From the NCBI GenBank assembly GCA_018304105.1, contig JAGVWX010000006.1, forward strand, positions 1 through 47,373: DNA of 47,373 nt, written 5' to 3'. This stretch comes from Candidatus Pacearchaeota archaeon (GTDB lineage Archaea > Nanobdellota > Nanobdellia > Pacearchaeales > GW2011-AR1). Shown piece by piece: positions 24,506 to 32,745 of this stretch. Position 1 is the first letter of the stretch, and each line of letters opens with the position of its first letter. A model generated the notes under the pieces. It was not told the origin of the DNA, did not search any database, and saw only the letters and a list, made by a program, of their open reading frames with translations. The position numbers and the translations under genes were made by a program.

Positions 24506-25525
24506 ATGATGAAAGTCTTTTCAAAAAGAGGTTATGAGTTTAGCTTCGCTTGGATATTCGCGATTTTTGCCGGCGCGGTGATAATATTCTTTGCCATTTA
24601 CTTCGCAATGCAGTTGGTCGGGCAGTTGCAACTAACTCGCGACGTCACTCAAGGAAAATCTCTCGGCATTTTGCTCACGCCAATTGAAACCGAAATTGAA
24701 GAAGGAAAATTCGCCACTATTTACTTGACAGACCCAACTAGAATGTATTTCGAGTGCAAGCCCCCAGTTTCAAGCAATCCATTTGGTTCGCAGAACCTCT
24801 GGCTTTCAATAAAACCCCCGCTCGGCTCAAAATGGGAACCGTCAGACTCTCCGCCCCTGACTTTCCACAATAAATACTTCTTTCCTTCCGCAGAACCAAC
24901 AGAAAACGAAAATGTCTTCATGTCCGAAGGCGACGAAAAATTTTATGTCCTGTCTAAGCCATTATATCTTCCCTTCAAGGTAGCCGACATGATGATTCTC
25001 TATTCCGACAAGAAGCAATATTGTTTTACAAACGCTCCGTTAGATTTTAAAAAGAAACTTCAGCAAATTAACATGACAAACGTTTTCTTCAGCAACTGTA
25101 ATTCGAATGAACAAACAATAATCTGTTTCGAGGGAGCATCGGGACCGTGTAACATCACAGTGATTGATCGTCAAAATAAAGTCACAAAAAACGGAGAACC
25201 GGAACCAGTATTCTACTTGGAATCTTCCAGCAGTGACCCATACGCTATGCTTTACGCAGCAATTTTCTCAGATTCAGAAACTTACGGATGCCAAGTCAAA
25301 AGGCTCATGGCTCACACTTCAAAATTGTTAGATATTTACTATTCGAAGTCTGAACGTATAGAACTTATTTCTGGAGGTTGTAGCCAAAACCTCCAGTCAG
25401 CCATTATTTCTTTCAACGACATCGTCTCTAGAGCCGCCGAAACCGGAGACCTCTCAAGCGTAAAAACTTATTTGAATTCAAATCCAAACTTTCTTTCAGG
25501 AGGCAACATCTGTGCGCTCTTCTAA
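24506..25525 (+). CDS. Pilin-like protein with class III signal peptide (2 of 4)
   Basis: A 339-residue protein with N-terminal KRGYEFSFAWIFAIFAGAVIIFFAIYFA, matching a class III signal in which Gly precedes the mature start, then a large outside domain with Cys pairs. It is the longest of the four-gene group and could be an adhesin or tip subunit (inference). The start may be either of two adjacent ATG codons at 24506 and 24509. Its end overlaps the next gene by 14 bases. Confidence 0.72.
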   Translation: MMKVFSKRGYEFSFAWIFAIFAGAVIIFFAIYFAMQLVGQLQLTRDVTQGKSLGILLTPIETEIEEGKFATIYLTDPTRMYFECKPPVSSNPFGSQNLWLSIKPPLGSKWEPSDSPPLTFHNKYFFPSAEPTENENVFMSEGDEKFYVLSKPLYLPFKVADMMILYSDKKQYCFTNAPLDFKKKLQQINMTNVFFSNCNSNEQTIICFEGASGPCNITVIDRQNKVTKNGEPEPVFYLESSSSDPYAMLYAAIFSDSETYGCQVKRLMAHTSKLLDIYYSKSERIELISGGCSQNLQSAIISFNDIVSRAAETGDLSSVKTYLNSNPNFLSGGNICALF

Positions 25526-26042
25526 AAAAGCCCAAATGAAAATCCAGCAAATGGCTTTCATGCTGGTCGCAGTCATGATATTTTTTGCAATGGTTGCAAT
25601 TGTCTATTTTACAATAACTTCTTCTAAACTCCGCGACACAGCAGATGACTTGCGGGAAGAAGAAGCAAAAGAACTAGCACGTCAAATGGCTGGCACTCCA
25701 GAGCTGATGTTTTCAAAACAAGCCTCTCCCTACTCTTCATCGGTTGATTTCGACAAAGCTTTCGCTCTTTCAAAAATGAACGTCTATAAAAACAAGTATT
25801 GGAACTTAGATTATTTGATGATTGAGAAAGTTTATCCCTCTTCAATCAATGAAGATTGCACTTCTGGAAATTATCCGGATTGCAGATACTTAATCCTTAT
25901 CGACAACACTCGCGGCAATTACACAGGAACTCAAACCGCCCCGGTAGCAATAGTCTGGTGGGATCCAAAACTCGAATCAATCGGCAATTATCGCTTTCAA
26001 CTTGGCAGAATTCACGCCCTCGCACATGACCCCACAAAATAG
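25512..26042 (+). CDS. Pilin-like protein with class III signal peptide (3 of 4)
   Basis: A 176-residue protein starting at GTG 25512, with SSKKAQMKIQQMAFMLVAVMIFFAMVAIVYF as class III signal plus helix. A heptad-like charged stretch (LRDTADDLREEEAKELARQM) follows the helix, then a small domain with one Cys pair. It overlaps the upstream gene by 14 bases and the downstream gene by 17, so all four are translationally tied. Confidence 0.72.
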   Translation: MRSSKKAQMKIQQMAFMLVAVMIFFAMVAIVYFTITSSKLRDTADDLREEEAKELARQMAGTPELMFSKQASPYSSSVDFDKAFALSKMNVYKNKYWNLDYLMIEKVYPSSINEDCTSGNYPDCRYLILIDNTRGNYTGTQTAPVAIVWWDPKLESIGNYRFQLGRIHALAHDPTK

Positions 26043-26541
26043 GATAAATAAAAAAGCGCAGGAAGAAATGGTCGGATTCGTATTAATAATGCTAGTCGTA
26101 GCTATTATGTTTCTTGTCTTTCTAGGCATTTATTTAAGGGACGCAGCTAAAACTCACGAAACAGAAGGAAAGGACGTAGCTAGCTTCCTTGAAGCCATAA
26201 CCAAGTTTACCATCGAGTGCGATTACATCGGGGCATCTTCACCTTTGTCTGATTTAATTCTAGAATGCGATGCAAGCTCAATATCCACATGTTCTAGCGG
26301 AGAAAAAAAATGCGACGTCTTGCGCAACACTTTAAATCAAGCAATAAACTCATCCTGGAACTTTAATGAAAACAGTCCAACCAAAGCCTATTTCATGGAT
26401 GTGTTTAAGGAGACCGATAAGGGGGAGAAGGCATTATTTAATTCAACCCCAATAACTTCAGGAATATTAACAAATAATATTCGTGCAGCCGAAAAACCTT
26501 TTTCCAAAGGCATAATCCTGAGATTAGAGATTTACTATTAA
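26026..26541 (+). CDS. Pilin-like protein with class III signal peptide (4 of 4)
   Basis: A 171-residue protein. ATG 26026 is chosen because it puts the NKKAQEEMVGFVLIMLVVAIMFLVF signal near the N-terminus; an earlier in-frame ATG would add eight residues inside the upstream gene. The outside domain has four Cys. It is the last of the four-gene group and ends convergently 2 bases from the winged-helix gene on the other strand. Confidence 0.72.
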   Translation: MTPQNRINKKAQEEMVGFVLIMLVVAIMFLVFLGIYLRDAAKTHETEGKDVASFLEAITKFTIECDYIGASSPLSDLILECDASSISTCSSGEKKCDVLRNTLNQAINSSWNFNENSPTKAYFMDVFKETDKGEKALFNSTPITSGILTNNIRAAEKPFSKGIILRLEIYY

Positions 26542-26543
26542 CC

Positions 26544-26900
26544 TTATAGTTTTATGTGAATATGCATCGAATCTACAACCAAAATCGGCCGCAGCCTTTC
26601 TCTCTTACCCGATTTTTCAGCAATCATATCAACAAAACCAAATTTTTCAAGCAGTTTAACATCATCACTTACAGACTTAAAATCCCTGCCAAGCATTTTC
26701 GCAAGCCCATAAATTGAACCGGGGTTTTTTTTCTTTATGGTATATATAAGTTTTGCTTTCCCATTGCTCAAAATCCTTCTCAACTGAGTTAAACCCTCAA
26801 AATCAAAATCTCTCTCTCCGGTAAACCTTCTCATAATGACATCAAATGTACCTCCCTCGTCGATAATTGTTATTTCTCTAACCTTTGATTTTTCAGTCAT
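26544..26900 (-). CDS. Winged-helix DNA-binding protein (HVO_A0114-like)
   Basis: A 118-residue protein with a C-terminal winged helix: KAKLIYTIKKKNPGSIYGLAKMLGRDFKSVSDDVKLLEKFGFV, where the SIYGLAKMLGRD...D recognition helix is typical of the HVO_A0114/MarR-like archaeal family. It is divergent from the S-layer gene and its long leader, with about 485 bases between them, so it could control that promoter or its own. That link is positional only. Confidence 0.78.
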   Translation of the reverse strand: MTEKSKVREITIIDEGGTFDVIMRRFTGERDFDFEGLTQLRRILSNGKAKLIYTIKKKNPGSIYGLAKMLGRDFKSVSDDVKLLEKFGFVDMIAEKSGKRERLRPILVVDSMHIHIKL

Positions 26901-27057
26901 TTTGTATATATGAGTTCTTTACTACGATATCTACAAAATACATGAAGTATTTATATGTTTAGTTCCTCAATATATTATTATAAAAACATATATCTTCAGT
27001 TTACCAAGAAATAAATACAATAGGAAATAGTTTTCAACTTCCAGTGACACCAAAAGG

Positions 27058-27070
27058 TTTATATATAAAA
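27058..27070 (+). promoter_or_regulatory. Candidate upstream TATA box of the S-layer gene
   Basis: TTTATATATAAAA is a strong archaeal TATA element. A start about 25 bases downstream would give a leader of nearly 300 bases before the S-layer start codon. A second candidate follows at 27105-27113. Confidence 0.5.
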
Positions 27071-27104
27071 AATAAAAAGCCAAAAGAAAGCCGAACTATT
27101 TAGT

Positions 27105-27113
27105 TATAATATA
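27105..27113 (+). promoter_or_regulatory. Candidate proximal TATA box of the S-layer gene
   Basis: TATAATATA would place the transcript start near 27137, about 20 bases before the first unit of the tandem hairpin array and about 250 bases before the start codon. Either promoter yields an unusually long leader for an archaeon. Confidence 0.4.
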
Positions 27114-27155
27114 GAAAGCTTTTTAAAGAGATTTTTGTTTACCAGTTGTAACCTT

Positions 27156-27271
27156 ATTAGGCTTTGACGTCGATGAAGATCGGCGTGTGGCGGGTCAATC
27201 AGGCCTCTATGTCAATGAAAATTGACGTGTGGTCATCAGGCCTCTATGTCAATGAAAATTGACGTGTGGTC
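27156..27271 (+). repeat. Three tandem 37-base units, each with a hairpin, in the S-layer leader
   Basis: Units lie at 27156-27192, 27198-27234 and 27235-27271. Units 2 and 3 are identical; unit 1 is diverged. Each has a 6-bp stem with a 4-base loop followed by GTGTGG. The hairpins are at 27169-27184 (GTCGAT, GAAG, ATCGGC), 27211-27226 and 27248-27263 (GTCAAT, GAAA, ATTGAC). Stem differences between unit 1 and the others keep pairing (a G:C pair becomes A:U; a U:G pair becomes U:A), which favours an RNA function. Two smaller hairpins follow (CCTC/GAGG near 27278-27289, GCC/GGC near 27292-27303). Confidence 0.85.
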
Positions 27272-27366
27272 TTGACCTCCTCTAAGAGGGTGCCTCGCGG
27301 GGCTGCCAATGTTTAAAGCTGAGAGCGAATCAAAGATTTGCAATCATCTTTTTACAAAAAAAGCTG

Positions 27367-27374
27367 AAAGGAGG
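27367..27374 (+). promoter_or_regulatory. Strong ribosome binding site deciding a TTG start
   Basis: AAAGGAGG sits 11 bases before TTG 27386. It supports TTG as the S-layer start because translation then begins with a proper signal peptide (MRFKKIASVLASAAMVFS); no ATG fits. Confidence 0.75.
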
Positions 27375-27385
27375 ATATTAAAAAA

Positions 27386-29722
27386 TTGAGATTTAAAAAA
27401 ATTGCGAGCGTATTGGCTAGTGCAGCAATGGTATTTTCTACCATTGGCTTTGCAGCAGCTACTACTTATCCAGCACCATTCATAAATAATGGCGCAGCCG
27501 ATGTTGCTATCGTTTACGGTAGCCATCCATCAGCAATAGATAATGCAGCTGTAGTAAACATACAGGATAGCCTAAACAGTAAGCTCACTGCTGATAGCGT
27601 AAGTGGCAGTGCTACACCTGAAGGTGGAGAATTTGTCAAGCTAGAAAAAGCATCAACAAAGTTCCAGTTAGGAAATGGAATTATTGATGTAATATCAAGT
27701 TCAGTGACAGATGACGACTTGGAAGTTCTTCTTGCAGACGGAACATACACAGACGATGATAATGACGATTTTGAGTACACTCAAAAGCTTACGATAGCTA
27801 ATTTGTCGTTAACAATGTTTGATGATAATGACTACAAGGAAGACACTCCAACAGTAGGATTTAGTGTTACTTCAAATACTAATGTATTGAACTACACGCT
27901 TGACTTCAATACAGAGCCTTTGTGGGCAGATTTGCCTCAAACAGACATTAAGATAATGGGTAAAGATTACTTTATCTTAAGCGTCACTACAAACACTACT
28001 CTTAATTTGCTTGATTCAGGAGTTACATCCCTAGTTAATGAAGGAGAAGCTGTAACCGTAGGAGATTTTGAAGTCTCTACACAAGTCTTTAGTTCAACTC
28101 AAGCTATACTTACCATAAACGGTGAGAGAACAAACTCATTGAATGTAGGCGAGACGCAAAAGCTTGCAGGAACAGATACATACGTGGGCATTAAGAATAT
28201 CTTCTATGTATCAAAAGACACAGGAATTAGCAGTGTTGAATTCGCCATAGGTTCTGGTAAGATTGAACTTATAAATGCACAAGATGTACAGATAAATGAT
28301 GACAGCATAAACGGTTTAACAGCGAACTTTACATCTAGCTCTGAAAAACTTCAAAAGATAGTTATTCAGTGGAATGCAGACGATGATTTGTTTGTTGCAG
28401 AGGACAGCTCAATAACCATACCGGGATTTGAGAATGTAAAAATGTCTTACACGGGAATAACTTATCCCGCAGAAGAATTGTTTACAGTTCAAGGAGGTTC
28501 ATCGACTTACGTTCAGTTGAACGACTTTCCACTAAAGGACAGTACAGAGGATATCAATCTTCTTTACGGTGCTAGTGGTGCGTTTACTGGAATAGGAAAG
28601 GACGCCACTAACAAACTAAGAACAACAAACTTAAGCACTATTACCTTTGATGGGGATACTGATGCATACCTTGTTGCTTCTTATGACGACGGCTCAGATG
28701 CAGAATCCTATCTTATAAAAACGACAAGCTTCTCAACTGAAAATGCTGTTAATAGAACAACAATCCAGTTCAGAGAAAACGGCGCTTGGGTTAACAAGAA
28801 GGAAAACGCAGAACCAACCGACACTGTCTCTTTAGGAAATGTTCAGTTAACTGTGGGTTACATTGACAAAAACGCTAAAACTGTTGTTTTAAATGCTAGC
28901 GCAAGTACAAACTTCAACCGACTTTACTCTAAAGAAGGCTTAAAAGTTTGGTTGCCTTGGGAAGTGAATGGCACCGACGCACAAGTGACTTCGTTTACAC
29001 ATGGAGCGATAAACTTTACGTCCAATGTATCTCAGCACAATGCAACTTCTTTCGCATTGGCATTCTTTGAAGAAGACAAAAATGAGAACATTGGAGATGG
29101 TAAAGGCTTCAACACGACTCTTGCTTGGAATGCAGATAGCGAAGCGCATGTCTCTGATTTAGTAGGAGAATCTGTTACAGCTGCCGAAGTAGGCGATACT
29201 AACATCTTTAGAACCTTCATGTACTCTGCTTTAGCTACAGAGTTTATGTGGGATCAAGGAAGTGGTTCTAGCGAGCAGGATTCTATCAAAGTTACCTATC
29301 ATGGAGCCGAATCTTCTGCTAACGTATTCCTTACAGATATTAGCGCATCTACTGGAGGTACCAATACTATTGGTACACCAATTTTGGATACTGAAATAGC
29401 TCAAGCCTCTGGCAAGAATTTAATTGTTGTTGGAGGAAGCTGTGTAAACACAGTCGCAGCAGAATTGCTGAAAGGCTCTGGAGCCGCAAGGTTCTGTGGA
29501 GCTGATTGGACTGCTGCTACAGGTCTTGGAGCGGATAGATTCCTGATTCAAACCTTTGCCCGAACTGACGGAAACGTCGCTACATTGATAGCAGGTTGGG
29601 GCGCTGTTGATACACAGAACGCAGCTACAGCATTGACTACAAGATTGTCAGTTGACACAAGCGTTGGCGCAAAGCATACAGGTTCTACAGTAGATAACAT
29701 CGAATCAGTAGTAACGCCATAA
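27386..29722 (+). CDS. S-layer protein
   Basis: A 778-residue secreted protein with a signal peptide (residues about 1-26) and the archaeal S-layer N-terminal pattern TYPAPFINNGAADVAIVYGSHPSAIDNAAVVNIQDSL right after it. The body is Thr/Ser/Asp/Asn-rich with many N-X-S/T sequons (for example NTT, NLS, NRT, NAS, NVS, NAT) suitable for AglB. Near the C-terminus GKNLIVVGGSCVNTVAAELL and GADRFLIQTFARTDGNVATLIAGW match the closing S-layer domain. Codon use looks tuned for high expression. It should form the outer lattice of the cell. The TTG start is supported by a strong ribosome binding site. Confidence 0.92.
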   Translation: MRFKKIASVLASAAMVFSTIGFAAATTYPAPFINNGAADVAIVYGSHPSAIDNAAVVNIQDSLNSKLTADSVSGSATPEGGEFVKLEKASTKFQLGNGIIDVISSSVTDDDLEVLLADGTYTDDDNDDFEYTQKLTIANLSLTMFDDNDYKEDTPTVGFSVTSNTNVLNYTLDFNTEPLWADLPQTDIKIMGKDYFILSVTTNTTLNLLDSGVTSLVNEGEAVTVGDFEVSTQVFSSTQAILTINGERTNSLNVGETQKLAGTDTYVGIKNIFYVSKDTGISSVEFAIGSGKIELINAQDVQINDDSINGLTANFTSSSEKLQKIVIQWNADDDLFVAEDSSITIPGFENVKMSYTGITYPAEELFTVQGGSSTYVQLNDFPLKDSTEDINLLYGASGAFTGIGKDATNKLRTTNLSTITFDGDTDAYLVASYDDGSDAESYLIKTTSFSTENAVNRTTIQFRENGAWVNKKENAEPTDTVSLGNVQLTVGYIDKNAKTVVLNASASTNFNRLYSKEGLKVWLPWEVNGTDAQVTSFTHGAINFTSNVSQHNATSFALAFFEEDKNENIGDGKGFNTTLAWNADSEAHVSDLVGESVTAAEVGDTNIFRTFMYSALATEFMWDQGSGSSEQDSIKVTYHGAESSANVFLTDISASTGGTNTIGTPILDTEIAQASGKNLIVVGGSCVNTVAAELLKGSGAARFCGADWTAATGLGADRFLIQTFARTDGNVATLIAGWGAVDTQNAATALTTRLSVDTSVGAKHTGSTVDNIESVVTP

Positions 29723-29747
29723 ATAAGCTAATCGCAAAAATCAAATT

Positions 29748-29792
29748 GTTTTATTTTTTTCTTTTTCTCTTTTATTTTTTCTTTTTCTTCTT
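29748..29792 (+). terminator. T-rich transcription end of the S-layer gene
   Basis: Several T-runs follow the S-layer stop by about 25 bases (TTTTATTTTTTTC, TTTTTCTC, TTTTATTTTTTC, TTTTTC). Archaeal RNA polymerase stops at such oligo-T tracts without needing a hairpin, and strong genes often have several in a row. Confidence 0.65.
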
Positions 29793-30179
29793 AGCTTAGA
29801 ATGAAAAGTTTGAATAGTAAATTTCATAGCCAATTTTCAAACCTCGCTTTTGTTTTTCTTCTTTAATCTTCTCATATAAAAAAAGCGGTTAGTGCAAATA
29901 CGGACTAATTAATGTCCAAATAAGTCCACACAATTGTTAGATTCATTTCAATAATTATCAAATAGCGTCGATAAACCTTAAATAATTAACCTATCTTAAT
30001 GTTCATTACCTTAAAGTTCGCATTTCTGTCGTCCAGACACTTTTTCAGATATCTTATCGCCGTTATATTGTTTAAAATTGGTCCGTTAAATACCTAATCA
30101 CCCAAAATTAATCCGTTAAAGTCTGATTCCGAAACACCGTTAGGAAAAAGTTTAAATAATGGTTCTTACTTAATAGGAA
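29793..30179. other. AT-rich intergenic stretch, no gene seen
   Basis: About 390 bases between the S-layer terminator and the AbrB-type gene contain no convincing frame on either strand. A short motif TCCGTTAAA occurs twice about 35 bases apart (near 30081 and 30111), and AAGTTTAAATAATGG just before 30180 is the likely TATA box of the antitoxin gene. Confidence 0.5.
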
Positions 30180-30419
30180 ATGATAATCAGGAGAGAAATT
30201 GGAGAAAAAGGACAGATAGTGATTCCAAAAGATATTCGTAAGCATTTGGGCTTAGACATAGGGATAAATATAACGTTTGAAGTGAAAGATGACGAATTAG
30301 TTATAAAAAAAGAAAAGGACCCTATTGCGACGGTTGAAGATTTCTTTAACACGCCCAAAATTAAGAAAAAAATTTCCACAAAAGAACTAAAGAAATTGTA
30401 CGAAGAACAATATGAATAA
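30180..30419 (+). CDS. AbrB-type antitoxin (VapB-like)
   Basis: A 79-residue SpoVT/AbrB protein: MIIRREIGEKGQIVIPKDIRKHLGLDIGINITFEVKDDELVIKK is the standard swapped-hairpin DNA-binding domain, followed by a charged tail (FFNTPKIKKKISTKELKKLYEEQYE) suited to toxin binding. It overlaps the PIN toxin gene by 8 bases, like the pair at 6654-7230, but the two antitoxins are only distantly similar. Confidence 0.88.
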   Translation: MIIRREIGEKGQIVIPKDIRKHLGLDIGINITFEVKDDELVIKKEKDPIATVEDFFNTPKIKKKISTKELKKLYEEQYE

Positions 30420-30816
30420 AAAATATATAGATGCCAATGTTTTTATTCAGGGAATTATCAGGGACGATAAAAGAGCAAAAGATGTTATCTTCAAAGTAGC
30501 AAACAATGATTTTACCGGAGTTACCTCTGTGCTAAGCTGGGATGAAATAGTTTTTGTTGTAAGAAAATTTTTAGGTGCTGATGTGGCCAAAGAAGAAGGA
30601 AACAAATTCTTTAAGCTGCCAAATTTTGAATACATTGACGCAAAAAAGGACATTATTCTGAAAGCACAAAAGTTGGTTGAGAAATACGATTTAAAACCGC
30701 GCGATGCGATTCATTGTGCGACCGCAATTCATTTAGGTATTAAAGAGATTATCTCTGAAGACAACGATTTTGATAAAGTTAGCGAGCTGATTAGAATTAA
30801 TCCGTCAACACTATAA
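30412..30816 (+). CDS. PIN-domain toxin (VapC-like RNase)
   Basis: A 134-residue PIN nuclease: YIDANVFIQGI (first Asp), WDEIVFVVRK (conserved Glu), LKPRDAIHCATAIHLGI (central Asp) and IISEDNDFDKV (last acidic residues). Complete acidic site, so probably active. Toxin partner of the overlapping AbrB-type antitoxin. Confidence 0.88.
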   Translation: MNKKYIDANVFIQGIIRDDKRAKDVIFKVANNDFTGVTSVLSWDEIVFVVRKFLGADVAKEEGNKFFKLPNFEYIDAKKDIILKAQKLVEKYDLKPRDAIHCATAIHLGIKEIISEDNDFDKVSELIRINPSTL

Positions 30817-30863
30817 AATTCCCCCAGAGCAAGATTTTTATAACCATTAATTCTTAGTTTTTG

Positions 30864-31430
30864 ATGAGAAGACTTGGTTCTAAAAAAGACGCAGAAGAAA
30901 AACGCAAAAGAAACACTCTTATCTTAAGCATATTCATGTTATTCATTTTAGTGGGTGGAACTGCTGGCTACGCATTTATTTCTAACCCAAGTCAGAGTGC
31001 TCAGGTTAATGCCCCAGAAGAAAACGGCAGCAGTCTGGCCCGTCTTGTAGGAAACCAATGGGTCGTTACTCTCAACGGTAGAAATCTTCCATTTATAAAT
31101 TCCCCGGAGTCTGTAGCAGATGTTCTTGTGAACACGACTGTTTCAATTACAACATACAGCGGACTCTCTCTTTACATATCTTCAGGCAATAGCGCAGTCA
31201 ATGCCGAAATTACCGCAACTCTTGGTAATTATGCTTCAAGAGTGCAAAGGGCATGTTACGGCTTCTGCGAAGAAGACCTGCCGGAAAAAGACTGTTCCGA
31301 CAATTTAATAGTCTGGAAAGACAGTCCGCAAAACAGGGTTTACCAGGAAGAAAACTGTGTATTCATAGAGGGCGACCTTAGGGCCGTCGACGCATTTCTT
31401 TACAAAGTGCTGGGAATACAAGAACAATAA
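30864..31430 (+). CDS. Membrane-anchored extracellular protein, unknown (related to next gene)
   Basis: A 188-residue protein with a basic start, one helix (NTLILSIFMLFILVGGTAGYAFI) and an outside domain with five Cys. ATG 30864 is preferred to the TTG just upstream. The order of elements (N-helix, strand rich middle, late NCVFIEGD block with a C-terminal helix) resembles the following protein at 31462-32148, with which it shares the strand, a short gap and a similar layout. Function unknown. Confidence 0.65.
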   Translation: MRRLGSKKDAEEKRKRNTLILSIFMLFILVGGTAGYAFISNPSQSAQVNAPEENGSSLARLVGNQWVVTLNGRNLPFINSPESVADVLVNTTVSITTYSGLSLYISSGNSAVNAEITATLGNYASRVQRACYGFCEEDLPEKDCSDNLIVWKDSPQNRVYQEENCVFIEGDLRAVDAFLYKVLGIQEQ

Positions 31431-31461
31431 TGTTTTTAAAACCGCGATTCGATAATAAAAA

Positions 31462-32148
31462 ATGAAAGAAAAAAAAGAACAAAGGGAGCAAAAAACTTCT
31501 TCCAAGACAGACAAGGAACTCTATTGGGTTCTCGGAGTCATGGTCGCAGCAATCGCTGTTTTCCTAGTCGGTTTTACTTTGTTAAAAGAATCTGATTCTT
31601 TTAATTATAATGGGTTGGATTTCCAAAAAGAAATGTTAGGTAACATTCCTCTTTACAAACACACTTATTTGACGGAGAGAGTTACTAGAACCACCGGACA
31701 AGTTGTAAGAACGGGAGATGCCTCTTCAGTAGCCATATTGCTAAGAAATGACCCCCGCAGACTTGAAGACATTCCGGTCGAAGGGAAAATCGAGTTTCTT
31801 TCGGTGGAGCAAACTATTTACATATCAGTAAATTCCGCCCCCGAGTTAAGCTGCGATTACAGCCCTATAGCAATGCACGAATTATCTTCCTTTTTTACAC
31901 AAAACGGATTCGCTGCGAAAGCGGGAATTTCAAATGAAACCATGGCCGAAGAAAATAAAATAGATTACATCACTTGTGAAAATCGCCCGGATAGAATGGT
32001 CATCTCGTTCGCATCAGGGGACTCGCCTTCAATTGTTAGAAATGGAAATTGTTATATTCTAACAGTAGCCAATTGTGACATCCTTGCCCCTACTGAAAAA
32101 TTCATAATTCAGTCAATTATCGACGCCAAAGAAGACATCTCTTCTTAA
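31462..32148 (+). CDS. Membrane-anchored extracellular protein, unknown (related to previous gene)
   Basis: A 228-residue protein with a Lys/Glu-rich cytosolic start, a helix (YWVLGVMVAAIAVFLVGFTLL) and an outside domain with four or five Cys. The end (NGNCYILTVANCDILAPTEKFIIQSIID) parallels the NCVFIEGDLRAVDAFLYKVLG end of the preceding protein, suggesting an old duplication. Function unknown. Confidence 0.65.
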   Translation: MKEKKEQREQKTSSKTDKELYWVLGVMVAAIAVFLVGFTLLKESDSFNYNGLDFQKEMLGNIPLYKHTYLTERVTRTTGQVVRTGDASSVAILLRNDPRRLEDIPVEGKIEFLSVEQTIYISVNSAPELSCDYSPIAMHELSSFFTQNGFAAKAGISNETMAEENKIDYITCENRPDRMVISFASGDSPSIVRNGNCYILTVANCDILAPTEKFIIQSIIDAKEDISS

Positions 32149-32172
32149 TTTGATTCTAAGATATAGAATAAA

Positions 32173-32715
32173 CTATCTTCTTCTGCGCGGCACAGCATCC
32201 TCATAAAGACTTTTCACGTCTGTATAAACCGGAATGTTTTTGATTTTAAATAAGCCTACCGCCAAGAACCATATTATCACAACCATTATGGTGCTTCCAA
32301 AATACCACATCATCATATGGGCTATATCAAAATAGTTTCCCCCGCCGGCAGCGATTCCCGCGAAGACGGCAATGCGAAAAATGTTAAACACTAAAAAGAC
32401 CACAATAAGAAACAAAATGCTCCACATCCGTTTCATTGCTTTCATCGGAGTAGTTAAATTCAAGATTAGCAAAAGGTAATAAGCGGCTCCAGCAACACAG
32501 GCAGAGATGATTCTGGCATAAACATTCGCGTAGGAAATAACATGGCCCGGAAGTGAAGCAACATTATCATAAAACAAATTCAGTATCCCAAGCACCGGCC
32601 AGTATGTCAAAGGCGTAAAAATGAATTCAAATGTCCCGCCATAAACTAAAGCAAAACCAAGCACTATCAAAATGAAGTATCTGGCAACAACATCAAGCGC
32701 CTCCTTATTATCCAT
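32173..32715 (-). CDS. Archaeosortase/exosortase-like membrane protein
   Basis: A 180-residue protein with about five to six helices. The three conserved polar residues expected of the exosortase/archaeosortase family can be placed: Cys73 in ISACVAGAAYY, Arg114 in VFNIFRIAVF, and His133 in FDIAHMMMWYF, each next to a membrane helix on the outer side. These enzymes cut C-terminal sorting signals and are thought to attach proteins to lipid. The neighbouring gene at 32746-34734 ends with the expected substrate type: outside domain, one helix and an Arg-rich end. Assignment is good on residues and context but needs a profile search. Confidence 0.72.
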   Translation of the reverse strand: MDNKEALDVVARYFILIVLGFALVYGGTFEFIFTPLTYWPVLGILNLFYDNVASLPGHVISYANVYARIISACVAGAAYYLLLILNLTTPMKAMKRMWSILFLIVVFLVFNIFRIAVFAGIAAGGGNYFDIAHMMMWYFGSTIMVVIIWFLAVGLFKIKNIPVYTDVKSLYEDAVPRRRR

Positions 32716-32745
32716 TCACCAATCAAGACGCAACAGTTTAAAAGA

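Larger units (their letters stand above)
27137..27385 (+). ncRNA. Putative structured 5' leader of the S-layer mRNA
   Basis: The 485 bases between the winged-helix gene and the S-layer start hold no convincing gene. They contain promoter elements, the tandem hairpin array, two GC-rich small hairpins and finally AAAGGAGG at 27367-27374, 11 bases before the TTG start. The GC-rich structured part contrasts with the AT-rich flanks. It could stabilise a highly expressed mRNA, bind a protein, or be processed into a separate small RNA. Confidence 0.5.

Noticed and set aside
27156-27271. Tandem units as a CRISPR array
   Set aside because: Only three units, two directly adjacent without spacers, and no cas genes in the window.
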